NCBI GenBank assembly: GCA_963281255.1
Contig: OY725501.1
Location: forward strand, 697,882 to 761,881
Direction of reading: 5' to 3'
Source: Aphrocallistes beatrix
Lineage: Eukaryota; Porifera; Hexactinellida; Sceptrulophora; Aphrocallistidae
DNA: 64,000 nt
Shown here: positions 35,402 to 46,860 of the stretch, piece after piece
Position numbering within the stretch: position 1 is the stretch's first letter
How the letters are laid out: each line of letters begins with the position of its first letter
Notes under the pieces: generated by a model
The model's input: only the letters and a program-made list of their open reading frames with translations
The model's database searches: none
Told to the model about the DNA's origin: nothing
Translations under genes and position numbers: made by a program

Positions 35402-36317
35402 CACTTCCTGGACAAAAGTAGTCGTGCACCCCAAAATTTACCATACAAATAGTTATAATACTAAGTTATTTTGCGCATCAAGGGTATTTAATTTGTAAGA
35501 GATATGCTTAATTTAACTTCAAATTCGAATTACTCGTTGTATAATCTTGGATTAATCTTCCACAAGGTTAAATATTTTCAAACTGTACCACCTCGTACCA
35601 CTAATGCCAACATATACAATGGTGATAACCATAGGCGGCGATTTGAACAAATTATTGGGGGGACGAGATTTTTATTCATCATCGGTGATTAACAGAATTA
35701 ATTCACTATCATTATAGCATATCATGTAACATATGAGTTTATCAATGTATAATGGTAACTAGAAATATAACAAGGATCCAGATATGAAGTATTCAAATTA
35801 TTTGGTTCTCAACCGAATACCAAATAATGATATTTGGTTACGAACCAAATATCAACTATTTGCAAATAATATTTGGTTAAACCGAATAATCAACTATTCG
35901 GTTTCAACCCTGGTGGAAACCAATAATATAATAATAATAGTGGCATTACTTAACATTACTTCACTTTTCCCAAGTAGTTGGTGTAGATAATAAATATTGG
36001 GGGCAAAAATAATCGCCTCCTTTAGATATTATTGGGGGCAATCGCCCCCCTTACCCCTCCCAGGATCGCCGCCTATAGTGATAACTCGTGAAATGTGCCA
36101 TAGGGTAGCAAATGGCGAAATTATTTAACTTTGACGGAGAGTAATTTAAATTGACAGATTATAAAGTGAGAATTTGAATGTGAAGGAAACGAATTTTATG
36201 CCAGATTTAGTATATCCATTACTGATTAGATGTTAAGACTTCACAAATTGATTAGTATTATAACAATTTAGGTGGAAAATATTGAGGTATAGTACGAATA
36301 CTTTTGTCCATGGTGTG
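35402..36317. mobile_element. Tc1/mariner-type element, TA target
   Basis: Inverted ends CACTTCCTGGACAAAAGTA and CACACCATGGACAAAAGTA flanked by TA (35400-35401, 36318-36319). It contains a nested hAT-like element at 35630-36077 and no transposase frame. The GGACAAAAGTA block is shared with the palindromic MITEs at 4727 and 37218. Confidence 0.8.
35630..36077. mobile_element. hAT-like element, TSD GTGATAAC
   Basis: Ends CATAGGCGGCGATTTG and TATAGGCGGCGATCCT, with the perfect 8-bp TSD GTGATAAC (35622-35629, 36078-36085). Internally, 35790-35917 is a partial copy of the CAAGGTTGAAACCG hAT MITE family, so there are three nesting levels here. Confidence 0.85.
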
Positions 36318-36509
36318 TAGATATATCAAATAATTATTGAGGACTAATTTAGGCTCTCTGCCCAAATCAAATCGAGCACCCAAATTCGGGGATGGTTCAC
36401 CAAATAAAACCCTACAACAAACAATGATACTACACTCAGAGAGCCACTACCAAATTTTAATATTGTCAAGCGCTGTCGGGAACCTATATCCTCTAAAAAT
36501 AGAACAGTA

Positions 36510-36626
36510 CAGTAGAACCAAGATTATCCGAATAGCCTGAAGCAAAAAAATAGAAAATCAATACTCAAGTTGTATAGTATTTGAGTGATTCTTTTAAGTT
36601 AACTTGGGATAACCGGAGCTCTACTA
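36510..36626. mobile_element. Short pogo-like MITE
   Basis: Inverted ends CAGTAGAACCAAGATTATCC and TAGTAGAGCTCCGGTTATCC; TA precedes the left end. 117 bp. Confidence 0.5.
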
Positions 36627-37172
36627 TCATTGGTTACCTGATGATGGTAAATAAGAACTTATAAAGATAGAAATTCAACTAAAGTAAATTGAAACTTCTC
36701 AAGTGCTAATAAGGTATATATTAGTACGCATAGCAGTATTCAGTATCACCGATGCATAACTGCGTACACCTATACTTAGTCACCTGATCGTGAGTTGATA
36801 AACTGTGGTCTATAATATTGATTAAAATAATCTATGCTAATTTATATTCATGAGATGCGGCTTGATCAAATTGATCACTAATAAACAAACAGAATATTTA
36901 TCATTTAAATTCGAAAGTAGATAGCTTTGAAGCAACTAATTTCTGTGTCAATCTACCCCGCTCGACTACTAGTGAAACATTACCCATCGACCATAATTTA
37001 ATAGGTAAATGATGATAGATTTTGAGACCAAATAAAAAATGAAGAGATCAACTGATAGATGTAATTAGACTAGAAATTCCTCTTAGTTGAGACTTATAAA
37101 AACCCAATCTACTAAGATTGATCTAGCAATCCGTTATAGTTTGTTTATATTTAGTCAGACATAAATAGGACA
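36627..37172. other. No gene recognised
   Basis: AT-rich spacer without coding support. Confidence 0.35.
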
Positions 37173-37934
37173 TCTTACTATTATAACTCGATTAATATGT
37201 ATTTGTTTATATATATACTCTAATCGGACAAAAGTATTTGAAATTCTTACTATTTTCCATCATAAATAGTTATAAAGTGGGTCTATTCATGAATGAAATG
37301 TAATCAAACTGTTACAGATATTGTCATTTCGATTTCAAATTCATATTCTACACATTCGAATTACTCAGGTTAGATGCCTTCTATTGATGTACTCATTTCC
37401 AAGGCTAAGATACATCGAACTGTGCCACTCCTCGTCATCATGTCTAATGGTAATGGGAGTGAAAAGTGGCACAAAGTGACATAGATTGATAAAGATTCAA
37501 CTTATTAATGAATATGGCAATAGAAGGCTTCAAACCTGAGTAATTCGAATGTGTAGAATAAGAATTTGAAATCGAAATTCCAGCATCTGTCACAGTTTGA
37601 TTACGCATCTCTCCATGAATAGACCCACTTTATGACTAATTATGATGGAAAATAGTAAGGATTTCAAATACTTTTGTCCGGTTAGAGTATATCTGCAACG
37701 AATTGAAAGATGACTCATGACTCTGTTATGGCGTCATCATAACGTATCAAAATTTTAAAAATAGACAAATTTGGTGATTTTTCTTGCGATATCGATTATA
37801 AAAGTAGGACAGACGTATTGAGAGATGTTATCTCCCTTGTAATAAATCAATGTAACCCCAGGTGCCAAAAGTGCGCCTCCGTCGGACACAAAGTATCCGC
37901 CAGCCGCGCAGCGCAAACAAGCGAAGCGCGCTTG
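37173..37934 (+). mobile_element. Helitron-like element with MITE in its TA tract
   Basis: Starts TCTTACTATTATAACTCG after host A (37172) and ends AAGCGAAGCGCGCTTG before host T (37935). Much of the usual centre is deleted, and a 470-bp MITE occupies its TA tract. Confidence 0.7.
37218..37687. mobile_element. Palindromic mariner-type MITE
   Basis: Ends CTCTAATCGGACAAAAG and CTCTAACCGGACAAAAG at TA sites; close relative of 4727-5194 in opposite orientation, and largely self-complementary. Confidence 0.85.
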
Positions 37935-37959
37935 TCAATCATGAAACACCCTGTATATT

Positions 37960-38125
37960 TTACAGAAAAGGTGTGAAAAATTGTTTTCATTTTTTGCAGA
38001 GGTGTGAATATTTCGCTTAGATCTTAGAACTTAATCATAGTCATATCATTTGATACCTACATGCCAATTTTCATATCTCTACGACTCGCCAATTCCCCAA
38101 TCAATTCGGACAAACACAGTTGACA
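37960..38125 (-). mobile_element. Helitron second-subfamily fragment
   Basis: Matches 19070-19230 of the full copy (GAAAAGGTGTGAAAAATTG ... CCAATTTTCATATCTCTACG); both ends missing. Confidence 0.55.
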
Positions 38126-38339
38126 ACATCGAAATACTAATAAATGCAGACGCCACCTTTACATAACCGCTTACCTATTTTACTACAAAAATGACAATTT
38201 GTGTTATTATCTTCATTGGCGTATTTCTACACTTCATTCAAAGAATAATTGTGTTTGGTCTGTTGCGTGATATCTTGAGATCGTAATATCCTGAGATCCT
38301 AGTATTAAGCAACCATGGATAATTTAGTACCGTGATACG

Positions 38340-38930
38340 GGGGAGTTGCATTTGTCAGAATTTTGAGGTTGTCATTCGTCAGAATTATCATAGCTGCCAC
38401 TTGTCAGAATGTTTTTAAGACTGCTGTCATTTGTCAGAATGTTTTTTAGGACTGCTTTCACTTGTCAGAATATTTCTTAAGACTGCTGTAATTTGTCAAA
38501 ATGGTTTTTAAGGAATAGCGGATGTTTCGTCACTGATATTTTAGAATGGAATTACAAACTGTTGGGATACATGAATTTGTTCTAAAGTTGAATAGAAATG
38601 ATAGGAGAGTTAGAGTGGGCATTTTTGAGAATATTTTGTATATGAACAAAGAGAAAGTGGGCATTTTGATTTTGAAATAATATCAAATGGCAAGTGAGAG
38701 TGGTATTAAAAATTCGTGAGGTGGTGGGTGATCTTCATTTATTATTTGGTAGAATTAATGAGAAAATGAGAGTGGGGATTCAATAATTTCATTCAAAGAA
38801 ATATCAGCGACGAAACATCCGCCATTCCTTAAAAACCATTCTGACAAATGAAAGCAGTCTTAAAAACCATTCTGACAACTGACAGTAGTCCTAAAAACAT
38901 TCTGACAAATGCATGCACCTCCGGCACAGT
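38340..38930. repeat. Inverted arms made of about 30-bp direct repeats
   Basis: The left arm has about six, the right arm about three copies of a unit built on TTGTCAGAATGTTTTTAAG; the arms (38340-38535 and 38810-38925) are inverted relative to each other. The inner ends share AGCGGATGTTTCGTC-like sequence. Possible MITE with iterated subterminal transposase-binding sites (inference). Confidence 0.65.
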
Positions 38931-38939
38931 GCCGCAACA

Positions 38940-39454
38940 TGTGAAATAGGATTTTCCAAGATGTTTCAATTAAAGTGATTTTTAAGTGCCAATTTAGCTA
39001 CAATCTAGTAAATTATCAGAATTTATATTCGAAATTGAATTGAATAACCCTTACGAAAAATAAAACGCTTTTAAAAATCTTAACTCTATTTTGAAAAACA
39101 TACTTTTTTGAGGCGATTTTTTTCGAAATCAAGTGTTATGAAATTTCTTGAAAATAACTCTGAAACAAATAATATCCAATTATGTAGTTCTACTGAATAT
39201 AATGATTTGAAATTCACTTTATTTGTTACAGGAATTAAGATAAACCAATATTTTTTTTATTTGAAATACATGGATCGGTCTAAAATGTCCGAAATTATCA
39301 ATGATTTTTTAAAACTGCAAGAATTTTTCAATTGAGATGCTTGCGCGGGCATTTCTAATGTTTTTTTTCGTAAGGATATACATTATACTTTAAATTGAAA
39401 ATAAGAAATGGGGCGCGAGAAACCTCAATCATAAAAAAATAAACTTAGAATCAA
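38940..39454. other. No recognised gene
   Basis: A 75-codon plus frame (39108-39335) has no recognisable motif and lies in AT-rich sequence; treated as chance. Confidence 0.3.
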
Positions 39455-40008
39455 TCCTTACTATTAAAACTCGATTATTGTGATTGATATCTGTAACGAA
39501 TCGATTAAAGAAACTCCAAGGCTCAGAGGGCTGATTTTTGGCATGTGGGAGTCTTTTGGCTATGGCTCCGCTAAGTTCTGAGCTCAGACGAAAATGTCGA
39601 CATGGAATTATGACGTCATTGCCACATTTTTATATTTAGAGATTTCAGCTTTTCGACCATAACTCAGCCATTTAAGGTCGTAGTAGGCGACCTAAAATGG
39701 TTAAGTTATGGTCGAAAAGCTGAAATTTCAATAAAATGTGTATATTAATATATCTCACATATGATGCAATTATCATCAAAAAATGATGACTCATCACTGT
39801 GTTATGACATCATCATTACGCATCAAAATTTTAAAAATTGACAAATTTGGAATTTTTCTTTCGATATCGATTATAACAGTAGGACAGACGCGTGTAGAGA
39901 TGTTCTCTGCCTTATAATTAATCAATGCAACTCCAGGTGCCCACAGGGCGCCTCCGGCGGACACAAAGTTTACGCCAGCCGCGCATCGCAAGCAAGCGAA
40001 GCGCGGTG
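39455..40008 (+). mobile_element. Helitron-like element
   Basis: TCCTTACTATTAAAACTCG after host A (39454); ends with a slightly mutated hairpin (GCGAAGCGCGGTG) before host T. The central AACTCAGCCAT block is duplicated in inverted form. Confidence 0.7.
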
Positions 40009-40895
40009 TCTAAATTAGATTAGCATGAATTCCATTAATTATTGCTCTAATTATCAAAATTCAGTTACCATGAATAAATCATTTGGATTCATTTGTTAAA
40101 AGTATTAAATAATCTTATGCAATTATACACTATGCCAAACTACAATAGAATAAAGGAGTCAAAAGGTTTGATTTCTTTGAACCATGCCAGTCAATAAATG
40201 GGTGTTTGAATCCAATCTTCTATCACACTCCATACAATATACTATAAATTATTTTTAATAATATTATGATTATTGTTAATTCGCTCACTCCGCTCAATAA
40301 TAAAAACTATAATAATGAGAAATCCAGACGAATCTATACTACGAAATTTATACTTCAAATTGGATTTTGACAATTCTTCCCAGTCAACACCATGACGTGA
40401 TTGAAACCTTCTATAATAATTTGGGCAATTCTACGTACCGGTATTTATAACAGTGGCCAAAAAATCAATGCGGTAGTAATCGACTGTCTCTGCAAGGAAA
40501 TTTATGAGACAATTCTTGAAAAGTACAATTTGCACACATATCGCCAACTGTGCATATTTTGGCCCATTCTTCAGATTTGATTGATCTATACAACGGTGGG
40601 AAGGTCTGGGATCCTGTCACAAATATGTCACTAGATTTCGTACATGTCTAACAAGAAAAATTTCTTTTGAAGGCTGTATTTCCGAGATATTCTCGCGCGC
40701 ATTTGATAGGCCGAAGTAGACCATTCTACACAAAATTATATAATCAAATCGAAAAATTATTTTTTACAAACCCATAAATTTACCAAAATTGACCTTTAAT
40801 TTTCATGATAGCAAAATTATATACCCACCACGTGATTTTTCGCCTAAGATAACCTATATAAGATTGAAATTTAATGATATATTTGAATAAAATGG
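40009..40895. other. No gene recognised
   Basis: AT-rich, with no coding frame or terminal repeat that I can support. Confidence 0.35.
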
Positions 40896-40903
40896 CTATT
40901 TCC

Positions 40904-41413
40904 CAGGGTTGAAACCGAATAATTGATTATTCGGTTTAACCAAATATTATTTGCAAATAATTGATATTTGGTTTGTAACCAAATATCATTATTTGATATT
41001 CGGTTGAGAACCAAATAATTCAGTTGAGAACCAAATAATTTGGTCAACCAAATAATTTGGTCAACCGAATAATTTGGTCAACCGAATAATTTGGTCAACC
41101 GAATATTTGGCCAAACAAATAATTTGCATGCTTTCCCAACACAATAATCACATGTTCTTACATGAAGTGGTCCGAACAAAAATAAATATAATTGGCTTAC
41201 TTATTTATACTTGAATATATTTTGTATAAATATTTATATAAACATTTATGCAAAAATATAATCAAGTATTATTTGGTTGACCAAATTATTTGGTTAACCA
41301 AATTATTCGGTTAACCAAATTATTCGGTTGACCAAATTATTCGGTTAACCAAATTATTTGGTCTGACCATTATTCGGTTAAAATGGTATTTGGTTGAAGC
41401 GGTTTCAACCTTG
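40904..41413. mobile_element. hAT MITE with iterated ACCGAATAAT motifs, TSD CTATTTCC
   Basis: Ends CAGGGTTGAAACCG and CAAGGTTGAAACCG, with a perfect 8-bp TSD (40896-40903, 41414-41421). The arms are filled with about 15-bp repeats of the form ACCGAATAATTTGGTCA in inverted orientation. Relatives: 52339-52842, 56767-56963 and part of 35790-35917. Confidence 0.88.
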
Positions 41414-41634
41414 CTATTTCCACATTTCAACCATTTTGCGGCACTGTGCCCGGCCTCCGTGTTACCTTGAGATCGTTATATTTTGGGATATCATAGCATT
41501 CTTAGATTTTGTTTAATCGTGGCACTAAATTGTAGCACATGACAAAAATTTTGTCGTGCCACAATGAAACCGATTGAATCACAGGGCTATTTGAGTAAAC
41601 CAAACAAAATCTAAGAATGCTACGATCTCAAGAT

Positions 41635-41982
41635 CATAGGCGTCGGAAATGGACCCGCTGGCCCTTCGGGCCGCCCGGCCCAAAGACTCCAGGGTCGGCC
41701 CAATCGATACTAACATAAATAAAACTCTACAGAAATCGACTATCTTTTCATCTTACTCCGGTCTTCTGTCATGATGTTAGTTGCTATGTTTTAGTGGATA
41801 CAGTAATTAAATTGCATGATACACGGTTCTAGGACTTCGGGAATGTATTAGGTAAGCTTGTATCCAGCCAGGTAGGCCCTCTGGGCCTATCTGGCCCATA
41901 ACCGACGATGCCGGGTAGAGCCGGGCAGCCCCTTAGGGCCGCCCGGCCCATGCCGGGTGGCCGGGTGGGTCCGACGCCTATG
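41635..41982. mobile_element. GC-rich hAT-like element, TSD CTCAAGAT
   Basis: Ends CATAGGCGTCGGAAATGG and CATAGGCGTCGGACCCAC, with the perfect 8-bp TSD CTCAAGAT (41627-41634, 41983-41990). The interior is rich in GGCCGCCCGGCCC-type sequence. Non-autonomous; its ends resemble those of the element at 35630. Confidence 0.85.
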
Positions 41983-42295
41983 CTCAAGATATCACGCAAC
42001 AGGTCTAAACTTGGAATATCGCAGGGATGAGGCATTTAGAATAAACTTCCTGTACATACCGTTACTGCCATCTCAAACGTACCCATTTAGATTCACGATA
42101 CTCAAAATAGAATTTGGATGTTTATTCAAACTAATTCAACATTGAAAATGAGTTGCATTTGTTAAACTCAATAATTGAGCATCTTCTTCCTGTGAGTTGA
42201 TACTTGCTAAGTTTACCCTCCAACTTATACAGTTATCGATTCAATTTTTTTCACTCAATGCATTATCTGAAGCAGAAAAGATAGTCAAATTTGAT

Positions 42296-42760
42296 CCTAA
42301 TCTTAATCAAATTGGAATTTTCGACTTTGATCTCGAGTTCTTACAAACATTCGATAGTTATATATATGAATATGGTTACCCTATTTCTCTCTGTATCAAA
42401 GAAGATACAATGTTTGTACGATCACTTTTGAATAAAAACAAATACTGGAGCAACTCTCGTCGCTTTATCTGTAAGATTTGTTTATCTTCAGGAGCTAGAA
42501 TAATATGAACTATTAAACTCAACAATCGCCTTTTAATCCTACCTATGCATATATGCATAGATGATATGTACAACGTATTCATTAGTGGCTGCAGGTTTAC
42601 AAATATTTGTATTTAGTATAATTCAGGAAAAGCTCCCTACTACCCTACGGAAGGCGAAATCTGCACGATAGGTCTGCTGGTATTGCATATGTGAGTACAT
42701 GTAATAAGGTTCTTGTTATATTATCTCCATACATTAGAATGCACAACTTTCTTTCTAATT
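42296..42760 (+). pseudogene. NHL-repeat pseudogene, duplicate of 11067-11520
   Basis: Almost identical in DNA to the NHL frame at 11067 onward (starts at CCTAATCTTAATCAAATTGG). A 2-bp insertion after GGAGCTAGAATA (about 42490) breaks the frame, and a TGG codon has become TAG near 42614. It lacks any 5' part, so it is a partial segmental duplicate. Confidence 0.85.
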
Positions 42761-43376
42761 TTATAAGTATTTACTATATGGAGTGTTACAAATGCAGAAA
42801 TTAGTTTCAATACATTTTTATGTTCCCATTATAGCAGAATAATTCATTATGATGAGCAAAGTTTCTTTATGACCCACCCGGTAAAATATTGTTTGTGATG
42901 TTTTTATGTACATACATACACTATCTTCCTTTTTTGATTATAATCTTTGTTGTATCGCTTGAGTGTATCCGTTCATAAAAACATTACCATTAAAACATTT
43001 TAATAACATAATAATTTAATGATGACAGAGCATTTAAATTTGTTTAACAACTGTTATTTTGCTATATACTTACTATTTTTAAGTTTTTTAAATTGTATGA
43101 AAAATTGTCAGATCAGTCAGATTAAATATAGCATCTCAATTAATAGACATGAACAAACGAACAACTACCCAAAGATATATGCTAGATCATTCTATTTAGA
43201 GACGTAAGCCAACATAAAGAACGAAGTCAAGAAAATAATGTTATAAAATAAATAGTACGATTACAAGCAATTCTATGTTGTGTGCGAATGTAAGTTCTCG
43301 CATATAGTAATACATTACTTTGGGTATAGAGTGAAGTTTATTACCATAGTCAACTATTTATTGTTTACACCCTATT
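42761..43376. other. No gene recognised
   Basis: AT-rich spacer between two NHL-family fragments. Confidence 0.35.
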
Positions 43377-43741
43377 AGGCTTCTTTGTGACTTCATTTGA
43401 AAGCCGAGTGAAGATTGGCTACCACGCTGTCCTCTCAGATCTCAGATTTACAAATGATTTCATCCTAGCGTCCTTTAACGATTTTTGTTTGGTGCAAATA
43501 AGCGATTATGATATCGCACTTAAAAGGCCTCGAGTGTTCCTATCAGATCCCTTCTGGGTATCGATAAATATGGGAATTTCTATGCAATTGAATATTTCTA
43601 AAATTCTGAATATAAAATCGGAATATACAGCTTTGATCTTGAATTCTGGGAAATGTTCAATAATGGTTTACGCAATTGAGGCCGCCTTCTTTCTCTCTGC
43701 AACAAGAAGCTACAATGTTTGTCTATCAAGGTTTAAATATA
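43377..43741 (+). pseudogene. Diverged NHL-family fragment
   Basis: The frame GFFVTSFESRVKIGYHAVL...LRFTNDFILASFNDFCLV aligns with GFLVTSFKS...IKFTDDFILTSS of the gene at 10635, i.e. the same blade order. It may begin at a splice acceptor (TATTAG at about 43370-43376). It runs to a Helitron copy at 43759 and has no further blades; probable gene remnant. Confidence 0.55.
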
Positions 43742-43758
43742 TCAGTATGACCCCTTTA

Positions 43759-44308
43759 TCCTTACAATTAAAACTCGATTATTGTGTATGTGTATATATA
43801 TATATATATATATCTCTGTAACGAATTGATTGAAGAAACTGCCAGGCGCAGAAAGCTGATTTTTGGCATGTGGGAGTTTTTTGGCTATGGCTCCAGTAAG
43901 TTCTGAGCTCAGAGGAAAATGTCGACTCATCATGGAATTATGACGTCATTGGCACATTTTTAAAAGTTAAGCAACAGAGTTATTCGAGCATAACTCAGCC
44001 ATTATAGGAGATAGAATGCTGAAATTTTAATAGAATCTGTATATAACATGTCTCACATATGATGCAACTATCATCAAAAAATGACGACTCATCACTCTGT
44101 TATGACGTCATCATTACACATCAAAAATTTTAAAATTGACAAAATTGGTGATTTTTTGAGTGATATCGATTTTAACACTACGATGGACATATTTATAGAT
44201 GCTATCTCCCTTATAATTAATCAATGTGACCTCAGGCGACCGAAGGGAGCCTCCGGCGGACACAAAGTGTCCGTCAGCCGCGCAGCGCAAGCAAGCGAAG
44301 CGCGCTTG
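43759..44308 (+). mobile_element. Helitron-like element, well preserved
   Basis: TCCTTACAATTAAAACTCG after host A, (TA)n tract, then the standard body (GTAACGAATTGATTGAAG, TATGACGTCAT, GATATCGAT blocks) and the terminal hairpin ending CTTG at 44308 before host T. At 550 bp it is a good reference copy for the family. Confidence 0.75.
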
Positions 44309-44817
44309 TTTAACTTAAAACTTAACAAATGGTAAAATATTGGATGCGGATCCCGATGCTATTTCACTCAGGATTGAATCCCAGCATCAAGGTTAATAGC
44401 ATACATAATTCGAGGTTTTGGTGTTCTAAGTATGTAACTATGGTGTTTGGAAATTTATTCTATTGATCTATCAATTGTAGAACTGATGTTTATTACGAAT
44501 TGCTATGTTGGTTTGTTACTAATTATGATGACTAATCCGGAATGATTCAGTAGGTTTCTTCTTCTTAATGAAATCAATTATTATACTGTCGACAAAAAGC
44601 ATATGGAAATATATTATTTTGTTGTTTTTTAACAAGTAATATCACGAATAAGGTGGAATTTGCAAGGTTACATCTGTCCAAGGAACTATGTAATCTTAAA
44701 ATCATGAGAACATATTTTAACATACTATCAGCTAATTATCATGGATGCGAAAGACGATATTAAATTTAGAGACTTTTAATTAATTAAGGGTCCAAAATTT
44801 GGAATCAAATATACCGA
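44309..44817. other. No gene recognised
   Basis: AT-rich spacer. Confidence 0.3.
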
Positions 44818-44941
44818 ATGCTCTTAACTATACCAGCAGCATCTGTTGAAGCAGAACGAGTTTTTCCTTTAAATGCATATCTGTGCAATAGATTTAGAAA
44901 AAGCTTAAGAGACAAAACACTGGATACTCTTATTTTATCCT
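44818..44941 (+). pseudogene. hAT dimerisation-domain remnant
   Basis: The short frame MLLTIPAASVEAERVFPLN then FRKSLRDKTLDTLILS matches the hAT C-terminal dimerisation signature (AS.EAERVFS). Only about 40 residues remain, and the frame is not preserved upstream. Confidence 0.6.
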
Positions 44942-45234
44942 AAACAATACTAAGATAAATAATATCATTAGTTTGCTCATTCTGTATAGAATGATCCAAA
45001 AGTTCTGCAACTATAAATTCTACTTCATTGATTTGACTAAGATAATTTAGTTTAACTTTAAATCGGTTTGCATCTAAGCAATCTACCACCCTTCTAGTTT
45101 AGAAATGAACACTATTCATTGCGCAAGATATTTTTTATAAAAATTTTTGAAATATTATATGCCCGGGACTCCAATAATCTGATCTCAAAAATGTCAAGTT
45201 CGAAAAAGCTTTTTTCTCCTTATTAAATATTTTA

Positions 45235-46170
45235 CAAGCGCGCTTCGCTTGCTTGCGCTGCGCGGCTGGCGGACACTTCGTGTCCACCGGAGGCTCCCTT
45301 CGGTCGCCTGGAGGTGACATTGGTTAATTATAAGGGAGTTAGCATCTCTAAATATGTCTATCTTAGTTTTAAAATCGATATCACTCGAAAAAACACCAAA
45401 ATTGTCAATTTTTAAAATTTTGATGAGTAATGATGACGTCATAGCAAAGTGATGAGTTATCATTTTTTGATGATAGTTGCATCCTATGTGAGACGTATTA
45501 GTATACAGATTTTTTTTAAATTTCAGCCTTCTATCTCCTATAATGGCTGAGTTATGCCCGAATAACTGTGTTGCTTAACTTAAGTGTGACAATGACGTCA
45601 TAATTCCATGATGAGTCGACATTTTGCTCTGAACTCAGAACTTACTGGAGCCATTGCCAAAATACTCCCACATGCCAAAAATCAGCTTTCTGCGCCCGGC
45701 AGTTTCTTCAATCAATTCGTTACATATATATATATACAGTGGAACCTGTATATAACGGCCAACGAAGGGACTGGACAAAATTGGCCGTTATACACAGGTG
45801 ACCGTTATATACAGGTGATTGTCTTAATCCCCAAAAGATATCAAAATAGTGCAATAAATATAAGTTTTTAGAAATCTATTACTTGAAGTAATTACATAAA
45901 CCTGTTTATCGTTCTTGACAGGTCCTGTAATAAACACATAAAAAGTTAAAAAATGATGGCCGTTATACACAGTTTTAGGGTCAGTAAGGGACTATAAAAG
46001 GGTGGCCGCTGGCCGCGTTGAGCAGGTGACCGCTATACACAGGTTCAACATTATGGAATTTCGGACGGGACTGTTCATTGGTGGCCGCTATAGACAGGTG
46101 ACCGTTATAGCAGGTTCGACTGTATATATATATATATATATATACATTAATCGAGTTTTAATAGTAAGGA
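45235..46170 (-). mobile_element. Helitron-like element interrupted by a MITE
   Basis: Starts CAAGCGCGCTTCGCTTG after host A (45234) and ends AATAGTAAGGA before host T (46171). A pogo-like MITE with TA duplication is inserted in its TA tract. Confidence 0.75.
45737..46122. mobile_element. Pogo/Tigger-like MITE
   Basis: Ends CAGTGGAACCTGTATATAACG and CAGTCGAACCTGCTATAACG, flanked by TA on both sides; multiple internal GGCCGTTATACACAGGT-type repeats. 386 bp. Confidence 0.8.
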
Positions 46171-46567
46171 TATCTTCCTATAGTCAGTTACTAATTCAAA
46201 ATACTAAAATATGACTATTTCTTTTGGTATATAGTATACTGGTAATCATCAATAAGAACAACAATTATTAAAGTATAATCATAGAATGTACCAAGCATTC
46301 GAGATTTTTTCTTTTGATTTTTCTCTTTTTTCTAAACACACAAACATTTATAAGATCCACCTTAGCAAATACAATAGGAAATCCAGGCTATTGGATTGCA
46401 AAATAATTGAAATAACCCTTATAATTTTCAAGTAAACGAAATGTTGGATGATATATCCTCATGTGTAAGTATGATACTTCAGCAAAATTTGTTGCAGAAC
46501 TTTTGGATCACCCTCTATATCGATATTTAAGCATCTAAGATTTTTAAAAATTTATGGGGGCAAGCAC
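46171..46567. other. No gene recognised
   Basis: AT-rich spacer. Confidence 0.3.
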
Positions 46568-46626
46568 AAAATACAATTCGCGAGCGACGGTAAGGGGGGG
46601 TTACCGTCGCTCGCGAATTGTATTTT
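46568..46626. repeat. Perfect 26-bp-stem hairpin with G7 loop
   Basis: 46568-46593 is perfectly complementary to 46601-46626 (core CGCGAGCGACGGTAA / TTACCGTCGCTCGCG), separated only by seven G. Unusually perfect for this AT-rich surrounding. No TSD was identified. Confidence 0.95.
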
Positions 46627-46802
46627 TTAATTTCTTTGGGTAGTTGGCTAAGTGAGCCTCCCCCCACTATTTTTTTCTGGGAGTACACCCCTAGATATTG
46701 GTATGATATTCCATTATCCTTATAATCCCGGGATTTTGAAAAATGAAATCCCGGGACTGTAAACGCTAATGATATATTCACTATGTCCTGAATTAACACA
46801 TA

Positions 46803-46860
46803 CAGTCAACTCTGCTTAATCGAGACACCGGTTAATCGGGACACTCGCTTAATTGGAGCA
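46803..46860. mobile_element. Pogo-like element terminus
   Basis: After TA, CAGTCAACTCTGCTTAATCG followed by a repeated AATCGGGACAC block. Similar CGACTCTACTTAATTGAGAC sequence is found at 62630. The opposite end was not located. Confidence 0.35.

Larger units (their letters stand above)
38260..42002. repeat. Large inverted-repeat structure holding several nested elements
   Basis: CTGTTGCGTGATATCTTGAG at 38260 recurs inverted at the right end (42002), interrupted there by a hAT-like insertion at 41635. Further inverted matches (GATCTCAAGGTAAC-type blocks, CACAGTGCCGCAA at about 38930 and 41443) lie inside. No TSD was found, so whether this is one element remains inference. Confidence 0.4.

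Noticed and set aside
38340-38540. Regularly spaced TTGTCAGAATG units considered as a CRISPR-like array
   Set aside because: The intervening sequences are similar to each other and the array is inverted in a second arm, as in transposon subterminal repeats.
43742-45463. Frames of 60-90 codons across the Helitron copies
   Set aside because: They recur with different stops in each copy of the repeat and have no domain; shadows of the repeat.
46724-46757. Pair of AATCCCGGGATT palindromes
   Set aside because: Each is a short self-palindrome; too short to interpret.
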